Positions 1-7,356 are shown, counted from the stretch's first letter. The stretch: 13,712 nt of DNA from an uncultured Succinatimonas sp. (GCA_937896115.1 CALBLB010000276.1:1-13712), one strand, 5' to 3'. Translations and numbers: made by a program. Notes: a model not told the origin generated them from the sequence alone.

Positions 1-429
1 GGTTGTCGGGATCACTCCCTTGCAAAAATAGTCATGAACTCCGGCACTCGCAATCGACTTGAACAGGAAACCGAATTGTCCGACGGCAGCAAGGTAGTCA
101 TTAAACTTTCCGAACCCATGAAACCGTATGACGTTTTAATTTCCGATGACGGACATATGGTACAGATTGTTCCTGAAGCAGAGGAAGTGGTATGTGTTCG
201 TCTTAGCGACAGGGTAACTATGGCTAAAATTTGCTATTACTTCGGAACACGAAGTATCCCTATTGAAATCCTTCCTATGAGTTTTTGTTTTTTACCAGAC
301 AGAGCCTTGGAGAAAGCTTGCCGAAGTTTCGGTCTTCTGGTGAGTCATGAGTTCAGACCTTTTGTCCCTGAAGCCGGCGCCTACGCACATCACGGTCCGC
401 GTTATACCGATGTGTATTCCGTTAACTAG
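1..429 (+). CDS. ureE: Urease accessory nickel chaperone UreE, atypical, 5' end outside window
   Basis: UreE dimers deliver nickel to the urease apoenzyme in the cytoplasm. Recognition rests on the C-terminal half: a segment with Tyr-Phe-Gly-Thr-Arg followed by Ile-Pro-Ile-Glu (family: LGNRHxPxQ), an Asp-x-x-Leu-Glu helix, and Phe-x-Pro-Glu-Ala-Gly-Ala-Tyr near the end. The frame is open back to base 1. The first ATG, at 34, has no Shine-Dalgarno sequence and would give only 131 residues, so the true start is probably outside the window. Two oddities stand out. The family's metal-binding His in the Asp-His-Val-Leu motif is Arg here (codon 301-303). The usual His-rich tail is reduced to a His-His pair. 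No ureF follows on the right; lpp does. The protein may be a diverged or weakened UreE. The family call is fairly sure, the function less so. Confidence 0.75.
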   Translation, partial: GCRDHSLAKIVMNSGTRNRLEQETELSDGSKVVIKLSEPMKPYDVLISDDGHMVQIVPEAEEVVCVRLSDRVTMAKICYYFGTRSIPIEILPMSFCFLPDRALEKACRSFGLLVSHEFRPFVPEAGAYAHHGPRYTDVYSVN

Positions 430-586
430 TATCGGCGTTTTACGCTTCTGCGTTTGACGGTAAATATGCCTGGAAAAAAGATCAGGCGGAGAAGGCATGA
501 GAGGAAAAAAGCGGTCTTAATGCTGTGTAAAATTCGAGAAAATAAGAGCTTTTCTAACAGTTCTTGTCTTACTATTTGATTTTATT

Positions 587-638
587 AAATAAAAAAAAAT
601 AACAAAAATGTGCCGCACTTCAAAAATTAGACTAAAAT
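587..638 (+). promoter_or_regulatory. Probable lpp promoter with A/T-rich upstream element
   Basis: A -10-like TAAAAT lies at 633-638, with a long A/T tract (587-609) upstream that could act as an UP element. The -35 region (about 610-615) matches the consensus poorly. The predicted leader is about 60 bases. It contains a 12-base palindrome CTGTTTAAACAG (682-693) directly before the Shine-Dalgarno sequence. The rest of the 430-707 gap shows no supported gene. Confidence 0.4.
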
Positions 639-707
639 ACGCTTTGTTCGCAGGGGATAAACATTCACCTGTGAGTATTCTCTGTTTAAACAGTTTTGGA
701 GATTAAA

Positions 708-935
708 ATGAACAAGTTTCAGGCTATGTTAGGCGTTGTTGCCTTGGGTGCTACTGTTTTGGTTGGTTGCGCTGACAACTCCGCTTTAGAGGCCAAGATC
801 GACGCTATCGCCGCTGATGTTGACGCTTTGAAGGCTCAGCAGTCCAAGCTCGCCAACGACGTTGCTTTCGTTAAGTCTGACGCTGCCCGTGCTAACGAGC
901 GTCTCGACAATTTGGCTCGTCGTTACAAGAAGTAA
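708..935 (+). CDS. lpp: Major outer-membrane (Braun/murein) lipoprotein Lpp
   Basis: This small lipoprotein trimerises as a coiled coil and ties the outer membrane to peptidoglycan through its C-terminal lysine. The 75-residue product has a lipoprotein signal ending in Leu18-Val-Gly-Cys21, then alanine-rich heptads (residues about 25-70), and ends Arg-Arg-Tyr-Lys-Lys, as in the enterobacterial protein. It also shares the Asp-Ala-Ala-Arg-Ala-Asn-x-Arg-Leu-Asp-Asn stretch. The ATG at 708 is chosen because GGAG (698-701) lies 6 bases upstream; an in-frame TTG at 696 overlaps that ribosome site and would spoil the signal peptide. Codon use is strongly biased (GCT, AAG, GGT), as in very highly expressed genes. 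The gene is monocistronic, closed by two terminators. Confidence 0.95.
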   Translation: MNKFQAMLGVVALGATVLVGCADNSALEAKIDAIAADVDALKAQQSKLANDVAFVKSDAARANERLDNLARRYKK

Positions 936-958
936 TTTTCTTGTAGCGATTTGCTGAA

Positions 959-984
959 AAAGGACCCGCGTAAGCGGGTCTTTT
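959..984 (+). terminator. Rho-independent terminator of lpp
   Basis: The stem GACCCGC (963-969) pairs with GCGGGTC (974-980) around a GTAA loop. It is flanked by A's on the left and TTTT on the right that extend the stem. It begins 24 bases after the lpp stop. Confidence 0.92.
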
Positions 985-992
985 CATTTCCG

Positions 993-1031
993 ACGATCTG
1001 ATAATCATTTTTTAGATTTCAGATCGTTTTT
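993..1031 (+). terminator. Second, back-to-back terminator-like hairpin
   Basis: ACGATCTGA (993-1001) pairs perfectly with TCAGATCGT (1019-1027). An inner AATC/GATT stem follows after a one-base bulge, and a run of five T's ends at 1031. It lies 8 bases past the lpp terminator, so it is probably a fail-safe against read-through from a very active promoter. The rest of 1032-1296 holds no supported gene: only a weak promoter candidate and a short hairpin. Confidence 0.7.
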
Positions 1032-1112
1032 ACCTTTTTCCCTGAACTTTTTGCTTGTTTTGGTTTTTCTGTGCGTTGGCACACGCTTTTACTTGTATTA
1101 CAGCCTTGTTTT

Positions 1113-1140
1113 TTGTGCTGACTGATTTCATAATTATAAA
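1113..1140 (+). promoter_or_regulatory. Candidate promoter for the binding-protein/kinase genes
   Basis: TTGTGC (1113-1118) lies 16 bases before TATAAA (1135-1140). The match is moderate and the -35 imperfect. If used, the leader before the coding start at 1297 would be about 150 bases. Confidence 0.3.
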
Positions 1141-1166
1141 CAGTAATAAATGCTATTTATTAAATT

Positions 1167-1197
1167 AAGGACAGAACAGATGATATTTTGTCCGTAA
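1167..1197 (+). promoter_or_regulatory. Leader hairpin with a possible five-codon mini-ORF
   Basis: GGACAGAA (1169-1176) can pair with TTTTGTCC (1186-1193), with one G-T wobble. The same stretch holds AAGGA (1167-1171), 8 bases before an ATG at 1180 that opens a five-codon frame (Met-Ile-Phe-Cys-Pro, stop at 1195-1197). It could be a translated leader for the gene at 1297, which itself has no clear ribosome site. Chance is a serious alternative. Confidence 0.2.
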
Positions 1198-1296
1198 GGT
1201 AGCGATTACTAGTTCAAAACTTTCGATTAAATCTTAGATAAGCAAAGACTGTCAAAATGTACATCTGTTTTGGCAGACTCGAAATATTTACCCAAA

Positions 1297-2109
1297 ATGT
1301 CTTTTATAACAATAAAAAAAACAGTCACCAAAATTTTCTCATCTTTAATTATTTTTGCTGCTATGGGAATACAGGCTTCAACTTGTGAAGCAGTTCAGGT
1401 AAAAAAGGTTGTATTCGGAATGGATATCTATCCGCCTTATGTCCTGATGAACGAACAAGGACAATTGACAGGTATAGATTGTGAACTTGCCGAAGAAGCC
1501 GGAAGACGTATGGGATTTAAACCGGAATTCCGTATCATCGACTGGGCTAAAAAGAAGGAGTTGCTTCAGAGCGGAGAAATAGACGGAATTTGGTCATGTT
1601 TTACCATGAGCGGCAGAGAAAATGATTTTACTTGGGCCGGTCCGTATCTTGGAAGCAGTCATTCCATAATCGTGAAAAATGACAGTGATATTTACAAGTT
1701 GAGTGATTTGAACGGCAGAAGTTTGTGTGTGCAAAGTACAACGGTCCCGGCCAGGATTTTTGAAGGCGGATATAAGGTTAAAAAGACTTTGCCGGTTTTG
1801 TCAGAGTTGGTGATGTTTTCTTCAACTGAGGATTGTCTGGCTGCGTTAAGACAGCAGGGATGTGATGCCGTTGCCGCTCATGAAGAAGCCTTGCAGTCCA
1901 CAGTAGACGGAGGCGGATACAGATTTTTGGATGAGCCTCTTGAGACAGTGGGAATAGGAGTGGCTTTTCGCGGCGACAGCAGTTATTTTGCCGACTCTTT
2001 GACTAAGACCTTTGAGCAGATGCGCAAAGACGGATTCATTAAAAAAGTGGTTGAAAAATATCATTTACGTTATCACGAACCCCCTGAGCTTTCCCAAAGA
2101 GCGGAATAA
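1297..2109 (+). CDS. Periplasmic family-3 solute-binding protein (amino-acid type)
   Basis: This protein belongs to the SBP_bac_3 family, bilobed periplasmic proteins that bind polar amino acids and similar solutes for ABC importers or sensors. From the ATG at 1297 the protein has 270 residues. It starts with a type I signal peptide (basic Lys7-Lys8, hydrophobic core 14-25, likely cut after Ala32). Then come the first-lobe motif Tyr-Pro-Pro-Tyr, Gly-Ile-Asp-x-Glu-Leu-Ala-Glu-Glu, and a Ser-Gly-Arg-Glu-x-Asp-Phe-x-Trp-Ala-Gly-Pro-Tyr stretch typical of the family. A TTG at 1270 would add nine residues before the signal peptide and is less likely. Neither start has a visible Shine-Dalgarno sequence. 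No ABC permease or ATPase of the polar amino-acid family is nearby. The gene ends 5 bases before a membrane kinase-like gene, so a role as a ligand-loaded partner of that receptor is more likely than transport. Confidence 0.85.
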   Translation: MSFITIKKTVTKIFSSLIIFAAMGIQASTCEAVQVKKVVFGMDIYPPYVLMNEQGQLTGIDCELAEEAGRRMGFKPEFRIIDWAKKKELLQSGEIDGIWSCFTMSGRENDFTWAGPYLGSSHSIIVKNDSDIYKLSDLNGRSLCVQSTTVPARIFEGGYKVKKTLPVLSELVMFSSTEDCLAALRQQGCDAVAAHEEALQSTVDGGGYRFLDEPLETVGIGVAFRGDSSYFADSLTKTFEQMRKDGFIKKVVEKYHLRYHEPPELSQRAE

Positions 2110-2114
2110 AATCC

Positions 2115-4604
2115 ATGTTTAATATCCAACGAAAATGGCTAAATCGCTACCTCTATATGGCGGTGATCTTTGTGGCAGCGGGGATCGCCGGTTTGGGGAT
2201 AGTCTATAAGGTGACCACGGATCTGGCATTAAAAAATGCGCAGGAAGATTTGTCTGCATCCCTTGATAACGTCAGAAAATCTGTGAACTCTTATGAAGAG
2301 TATATCTTAGCCCGCAGTACGAGACAGTTATTGTCTCTAAAAGAAAGAGCCCGTTATGTACGTGACTGTCTGCATTTTTCGGTAGCAATGCGTGAAAATC
2401 GCTTAAAAGAGTTGGTAAACACGCAATTTGTTGACGGTTATTTGATTTTTAACGGTGAAGAGCAGGTAGAAATGCAGAGTTCTCCTGCAGCTTGGCAAGT
2501 ATGGAAACATACTTTAGGGGTAACGGATATCCATAGTTTTAAAGTAGCCGGGAAACGTCTGTCCTTTATGAAAAGTGAGGTGTTGAACGAACACCAAATA
2601 GATTTGGCGGTGGTAGCTCGTGATGATGCCGAAGGTTTCATCTTTATTTATAACGATATGTCCGTCAACTCCGGCGTGCGTATAAACGTCGAGGATTTTC
2701 TGAAAGGTCGTTATTATCGCAATGACAGTATTTTATTTTTAGCTGATTATAAAGGCGAAATTCTTTTTTCCGGTGATCCAAAACTTAATGAATTGGTTGC
2801 CCTGATGCGTCAGGATCAATCGCAGGAAAAGGATATGAAGAGGATAAAACTCGGTGATGGAGAATGGTTCGGTATGAGCCGAGGCTATCATCGTAATGTT
2901 CTGTATATGTTCTCTCCTGCTTCCGCAGTTTTTTTGACGCGAGATTTTGCTTTGCTACTGTCGATAAGCTTAGTCGGAATGTTCATATTCATGATCCTGA
3001 CTACCTTGGTTTATTTTCAGTGCAAGAGCAGGCGCAGAGAAAAAAGATATGAGCATATTCTGTCTATTACCACCAAACTCTTTGAGACGGCAATTATTTA
3101 TGATGCCATCAAGGATAAATGGCTTGCCATCAAACTGCCTGAAAAAAATGAGATCCTGTTTTCAGAAGCCAAAAGCGTGAAAGATATTTTGAAGACGGTG
3201 ATCAGGATTTATTCAACCACGGAAAAAAAGAACGAAATCATTCGTTTCTTTGATTGCGAATACCTTAAAAACAGATTGCATCACGGTTTGTGTACTTTAT
3301 GTGAAGTAGAAGACAGCAATGGTAAATGGCATTGCATCAGAGTCGAACCCTGCGCAAGTTCAGAGAACAAATCTCAAGGATCTTTTTTGCTTACCGTATA
3401 CAGTGCCGATGTGGTTCACCGTAAGGAAAGCGAATTGTTGGCCGAATTGAAAGCCAGCGTGCTTTGGCGAAAAAAAGAAACGGTAAGAGTGAGCAGTTTC
3501 GTCGGACGTTTGAGTCAATCGCTCAAAACTTCGATGTCAAAAATGCAGGAATGGCTTGCTAACAGTGAACGTAATTACGGTGATGAGGAAAAAGTTAAGT
3601 TTTATCGAGAGTTGATGCAGGAACGCATCGTCAGCATCAACAGCATGATGAATTCTCTGTTGACCTTGGTAAAACTAAAAATCGGCAAGATTCAACTGGA
3701 TGACACCGTATTTGACCTTTGTTATTTATTGCAGGACGTGGCTGATACCGCTGCCATAGTAGGAAAACGCTCCGGAGTAAATGTCTCATATATAAGAAAC
3801 GGAGAGACTGAACTCATGGTACGGGGCAGTCAGTTACATTTGCGTCAGATCCTTGTACATCTGATGGATAACGCCATTCGTTATACCCCTGAGGGAGGAT
3901 CGGTTCAATTACGTTGCAGAGAAAATTTCTATTGCGGACGTGAACGTTGGTATGAAATTTCAGTAAGCGACAACGGCGAAGGCATGAGTGAGGAATTTAA
4001 GCCTAATTGTTTTGAAGTCATGGCACAGGAAGATCCTAATGCTAAAAACGGTTTATGCGGTACGGGACTTGCCATGGTAAAGCATATCGTCGAGCAGATG
4101 TCAGGATGTATTTCCGTGGTAAGTTGCAAACACGTGGGGACTACCTTCAGGTTGCGTCTGCCTTTTGAAGCAGTTTGCGATACTCAGGATCCGGGATACG
4201 CAAACGTTTCTTTTGACGGGAAAAAGGTTTTGCTGGCCGATGACAACGAATTTGCTCTTGAGTATGAAGAATTCGTTCTGAACGATCTCGGATTTAAAGT
4301 TGTGTGTGCGCATGGAAGCAGGGAAGCATTGGAACTGTATGAGAAATCTGCACCCAATGAATTTACCGTCATCTTCCTTGATATTGCCATGCTTGATTCT
4401 GACAGTTGCAAGGTGGCAGGCATTATCAGAAATTCGTCGCGCAGAGACAGTATGAATATTCCGATAATAGCTATTTCTCCTAATGCTTATGTAGATGATC
4501 GAGGACGTTGCATCGAAGCGGGGATGAACGACTGTCTTAGCAAACCTCTTGATAAAGATACTTTGACAAAAGTTCTTGAAAAGTATTTGGGTGCACCTAA
4601 TTGA
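2115..4604 (+). CDS. Membrane hybrid histidine-kinase-like protein lacking the phospho-accepting His
   Basis: The 829-residue sensor has a membrane segment at about 12-35 and a periplasmic Cache-like region (about 36-275). A second membrane segment follows (about 279-303), then a weak PAS-like domain (about 315-440), a dimerisation helix region (455-530), an ATPase domain (535-685) and a receiver domain (700-826). The ATPase keeps its N-box (Asn586), G1 (Asp-Asn-Gly-Glu-Gly, Asp619) and G2 (Gly-Thr-Gly-Leu-Ala). The receiver keeps Asp709/Asp710, the phosphorylatable Asp756 and Lys810, with Ser788 where Thr is common. The H-box, normally Ser-His-Glu-Leu-Arg-Thr-Pro-Leu, reads Ser-Gln-Ser-Leu-Lys-Thr-Ser-Met, with Gln468 (CAA, 3516-3518) in the histidine position. 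The spacing to the later Gly-Lys element matches intact kinases, so the alignment is secure. Self-phosphorylation at the usual site is not expected. The protein may act as a pseudokinase, an ATP-dependent scaffold or a receiver fed by another kinase. It is co-transcribed with the binding-protein gene. Confidence 0.85.
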   Translation: MFNIQRKWLNRYLYMAVIFVAAGIAGLGIVYKVTTDLALKNAQEDLSASLDNVRKSVNSYEEYILARSTRQLLSLKERARYVRDCLHFSVAMRENRLKELVNTQFVDGYLIFNGEEQVEMQSSPAAWQVWKHTLGVTDIHSFKVAGKRLSFMKSEVLNEHQIDLAVVARDDAEGFIFIYNDMSVNSGVRINVEDFLKGRYYRNDSILFLADYKGEILFSGDPKLNELVALMRQDQSQEKDMKRIKLGDGEWFGMSRGYHRNVLYMFSPASAVFLTRDFALLLSISLVGMFIFMILTTLVYFQCKSRRREKRYEHILSITTKLFETAIIYDAIKDKWLAIKLPEKNEILFSEAKSVKDILKTVIRIYSTTEKKNEIIRFFDCEYLKNRLHHGLCTLCEVEDSNGKWHCIRVEPCASSENKSQGSFLLTVYSADVVHRKESELLAELKASVLWRKKETVRVSSFVGRLSQSLKTSMSKMQEWLANSERNYGDEEKVKFYRELMQERIVSINSMMNSLLTLVKLKIGKIQLDDTVFDLCYLLQDVADTAAIVGKRSGVNVSYIRNGETELMVRGSQLHLRQILVHLMDNAIRYTPEGGSVQLRCRENFYCGRERWYEISVSDNGEGMSEEFKPNCFEVMAQEDPNAKNGLCGTGLAMVKHIVEQMSGCISVVSCKHVGTTFRLRLPFEAVCDTQDPGYANVSFDGKKVLLADDNEFALEYEEFVLNDLGFKVVCAHGSREALELYEKSAPNEFTVIFLDIAMLDSDSCKVAGIIRNSSRRDSMNIPIIAISPNAYVDDRGRCIEAGMNDCLSKPLDKDTLTKVLEKYLGAPN

Positions 4605-4635
4605 TTAATTTGATTAAATCTTCGTCAATTAGGTG
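4594..4635 (+). repeat. Perfect 11-base inverted repeat across the stop codon of the hybrid kinase gene
   Basis: CACCTAATTGA (4594-4604, ending in the TGA stop) pairs with TCAATTAGGTG (4625-4635). The loop carries its own small TTAAT/ATTAA stem. There is no T-run after it, so it is not a standard intrinsic terminator. It may protect or process the transcript between the two kinase-like genes. The rest of the gap (4636-4778) shows no gene, only a short palindrome GACCTTAGGTC (4729-4739). Confidence 0.6.
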
Positions 4636-4778
4636 ACGGAAAATATGTCAATGACAAAATTAAAAAAAATACCTGCCATTAAAATTTAAGACCGGCTGGT
4701 TGCGTGCTTGAAAAGGCATTAGTGAAATGACCTTAGGTCTTGTTTTGTGCAAGTATGTAAAACGGAGGTCATGTTTTC

Positions 4779-7214
4779 ATGCAATCTGCCGGAAGATTCA
4801 GATTCACTTTGCTGGTGTTAAGTCTGGCGATCCCCGTTATGATCGTCATTTCAGCGATAGTATTCGAGAATACTGTAAAAAGTACTCTGTGGGAACAAGG
4901 AATTTCGCATCAAAAAGCCGTCAGCGAAGATCAGGCTGACGATCTTGCTTTTAGATTAAATGAAGAAATGAACGGCCTTTTTGAGGTTCGCCGCGAATTA
5001 CAAAAGGCTTCCGATCGCCAAGATCTGCAAAGGATCATGGCTTATTTTCATGCAGTAGAACCTTCTTTATATTTGTATTTTCCTGACGGCCAGGTTTATC
5101 CCTCTTCTAAACATCTTGATGCAACTTTAGAACATCTGTTGGATCCGTCTGCACAAGGATCAGGAATGATAGGTGTTCATGATTTACCATCCGGACACCG
5201 TAATGTTTTCGATTTTTTCTCACGATTTACTTTGTCAGACGGACAACAGGTACTTCTGGTCAAGGAATTAAATTTAAAAAAGATTTCAGGAAAAATTTTA
5301 GAAAACGAGTCTGAACCTGAAAATATCTATTGTCTGATAGACGGGAAAAACAGGATATTGATATCCAATCATGACGACTACGCTACGCTTTATGCCGAAG
5401 ATCTGTTTAAAACACTTCTTGATGATCCGGTCAATCAAAAGGCAAAAGAGATCTTTTCTGAGGCGGTACTTTACGGACGTTCGGCGCAAGCTGAAGTTAA
5501 AGTTCAGGGCAGATCGTTTAACGTTATGTTCTCTCCTGTTGGACTGGAAAGTTCCTGGTTCACGGTATCTGCTGTGCCGTTTGATGCCATGTTTCCCAGC
5601 GTTATGTCGTTAAGAGCATTGTTGATGCTGCAGCTTTCGGCAGTTGTGTTCTTTTTTGTGTTGATGTATCTGTGCGTAAGGACATTGCGCCGAGCCGGTC
5701 GCCATGTAATGGCATTGTCCAAAAGTACCAGATTTTTATTTGATTCATCTCCGGAGGCTATGGTTCTCATAAAAGCAGGAGAGCCTTTTTCCTGCTATGA
5801 AATGAATGCTGCGGGAAAGACTCTTTTCGGGATTGAACAAAAGAAGTCGTTAAATGATTTGGGACATCCTTCTTTGTTCCAATTTTTGCAGGAAGATAAT
5901 TTAAAAGATTGTTTGCAGTCTGCAAAAGAAGACGGTAAACAGCATCAGTTAGTTATTGATTGTCACGGACGCAAACTTCAGGTGAGTGTGAACAGAATTC
6001 AGGAAACTGACGGGACTTTCAGGTTGTTTGTGCGTTTTTGCGGTGAAAAGAACAGTGTGCCAGAGGCATTTGATGTTTCTTGGTCTTTGGTAAAAGCCGT
6101 AGCTGCTACTTGTTCGATTATAGGTACTTATGATCCTTTGTCTGATGTTTTTCACATGCTTTGTATTAACGGAGAGCCGGTTCAAAAAAGCGGAGAATGC
6201 AGTTATGAGGATATTTATAAATATTTTTGTGCGCGGATCATAAAGTCTCCTCATGATGATTTTGCATCGAAATTTTCACCAGAAGCTCTCGACAACTTCT
6301 TCAAATCTGCAGAATCCAAACTTTCTACTGAAGCGCAGATGTTGCTGTCAGACAGTTGCAGTCACTGGTTTTGTCTGCAACTGACTAAATTTAAAGCAGA
6401 AGACGGTTCCTTGAAAGCGGTATTTGTGATCAGACTTGTCGATAAACGGGTGAATAAAGATCTTGACAGTATTCAGGCTACGATGACTGCCTTATCAGCA
6501 GCTCATGCTTCTGCTGCGGCTTTTTCGAAACTTCTTGCCAAGGTAAGTGAAAATGTCGGCAGCGGACTGGCTGCAGTTATGGCAATTGCAAACAGAGTCA
6601 AAGAGTTACCAAAATTGGATCCTCGTCTTAAGGAGGCACTGGAATCTATCAGTCTCAAGGGAAAGAATATGATTGAGGTGCTTGACGATGTTGTCGATTT
6701 GGATAAGTTTAACGGCGGCAGAGTCGTATTGGCAGAAGATCCTTGCGATCTCAAGATCTTGGCACAAGAGGTTGCATCACAATACAAGGTTGAAGCTGCC
6801 GCATCGGGAATTAAGCTGGAACTTGATCTTAAAAAATTAGTGTTTCACAAGGTAATTGCTGATCAACAGCGCTTAAGACAGATCCTGACTAATCTGGCGT
6901 CTAATGCCGTGAAGTATACGCAGGCAGGAGGCAATATAAAATTGTCATTGTATGACAGTGAAGCTGTGACTGACGGTATGCGTCGTTATATCTTTGTGTG
7001 TAAAGACTCCGGCAGAGGAATGAGCGAGGAATTTGTCAAACATATCTTCGAACCTTTTGCAAAAGAAGCAGGCAATGTCAAACAGGGAGTTGGTTTGGGA
7101 ATGGCTGTTGTAGCATCATTGTTAAAACTTATGGGTGGCAGTATTAAGGTTGAGAGTGAAATAGGAAAAGGTTCAACATTTATCGTAGATTTGCCGCTGG
7201 TTACCGAATCATAG
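4779..7214 (+). CDS. Membrane PAS histidine-kinase-like protein with Glu in place of the catalytic His
   Basis: The 811-residue sensor has a membrane segment at about 7-30 and a Cache-like periplasmic region that ends in the usual Trp-Phe-Thr-Val-Ser-Ala-Val-Pro segment. A second membrane segment follows (about 279-300), then a PAS domain (about 315-425) and a second PAS-like region (about 435-560). The helical dimerisation region spans about 565-645 and the ATPase domain about 655-808. The N-box (Asn709), G1 (Asp743-Ser-Gly-Arg-Gly), F-box (Phe-Glu-Pro-Phe) and G2 (Gly-Val-Gly-Leu-Gly-Met) are all kept. The H-box reads Ser-Glu-Asn-Val-Gly-Ser-Gly-Leu, so Glu591 (GAA, 6549-6551) occupies the histidine site. 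There is no receiver or HPt domain. The start is set by GGAGGT (4764-4769), 9 bases upstream. It lies 174 bases after the hybrid kinase-like gene with no clear terminator between, so partial co-transcription is likely. Ligand and output are unknown. Confidence 0.85.
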   Translation: MQSAGRFRFTLLVLSLAIPVMIVISAIVFENTVKSTLWEQGISHQKAVSEDQADDLAFRLNEEMNGLFEVRRELQKASDRQDLQRIMAYFHAVEPSLYLYFPDGQVYPSSKHLDATLEHLLDPSAQGSGMIGVHDLPSGHRNVFDFFSRFTLSDGQQVLLVKELNLKKISGKILENESEPENIYCLIDGKNRILISNHDDYATLYAEDLFKTLLDDPVNQKAKEIFSEAVLYGRSAQAEVKVQGRSFNVMFSPVGLESSWFTVSAVPFDAMFPSVMSLRALLMLQLSAVVFFFVLMYLCVRTLRRAGRHVMALSKSTRFLFDSSPEAMVLIKAGEPFSCYEMNAAGKTLFGIEQKKSLNDLGHPSLFQFLQEDNLKDCLQSAKEDGKQHQLVIDCHGRKLQVSVNRIQETDGTFRLFVRFCGEKNSVPEAFDVSWSLVKAVAATCSIIGTYDPLSDVFHMLCINGEPVQKSGECSYEDIYKYFCARIIKSPHDDFASKFSPEALDNFFKSAESKLSTEAQMLLSDSCSHWFCLQLTKFKAEDGSLKAVFVIRLVDKRVNKDLDSIQATMTALSAAHASAAAFSKLLAKVSENVGSGLAAVMAIANRVKELPKLDPRLKEALESISLKGKNMIEVLDDVVDLDKFNGGRVVLAEDPCDLKILAQEVASQYKVEAAASGIKLELDLKKLVFHKVIADQQRLRQILTNLASNAVKYTQAGGNIKLSLYDSEAVTDGMRRYIFVCKDSGRGMSEEFVKHIFEPFAKEAGNVKQGVGLGMAVVASLLKLMGGSIKVESEIGKGSTFIVDLPLVTES

Positions 7215-7267
7215 GTGTTTTTGGTGTCTGTGAACCAATCATACTTTCACGTTTGTTGATTTGTCTT

Positions 7268-7298
7268 AAAAGCCCTGATGTTTTTATCAGGGCTTTTT
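7268..7298 (+). terminator. Rho-independent terminator after the sensory block
   Basis: AAAAGCCCTGAT (7268-7279) pairs with ATCAGGGCTTTT (7286-7297) around a six-base loop. The stem's 3' arm ends in a five-T run. It lies 54 bases after the stop of the second kinase-like gene. Confidence 0.93.
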
Positions 7299-7356
7299 GA
7301 TAGGTGTAGTAATAGTTTTTATCTAAATATAATTATAAAAATTTATTAAGTTCTAT

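Noticed and set aside
466..579. Short basic frame after ureE (37 codons, starting Met-Pro-Gly-Lys-Lys)
   Set aside because: The ribosome site is weak, it is full of Arg/Lys from A/G-rich DNA, and it resembles no known small protein.
1070..1083. TGTGC/GCACA mini-hairpin upstream of the binding-protein gene
   Set aside because: A five-base stem with no T-run and no clear link to a promoter; likely chance.
4645..4689. 14-codon frame between the two kinase-like genes
   Set aside because: Too short and Lys-rich because of an A-tract; the GGA upstream is poorly placed. It could be a leader but there is no positive evidence.
4727..4939. 70-codon frame overlapping the start of the second kinase-like gene
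   Set aside because: It has no family features. The GGAGGT site is placed for the ATG at 4779, which opens with a convincing membrane segment.
5949..6254. 101-codon minus-strand open frame inside the second kinase-like gene
   Set aside because: The plus-strand frame has continuous PAS-like protein features; the antisense frame has none and no ribosome site.
2115..7214. Reading the lost histidines as sequencing errors
   Set aside because: Two independent genes show the change, the rest of each H-box is altered as well, and both frames are otherwise intact, so error is unlikely.
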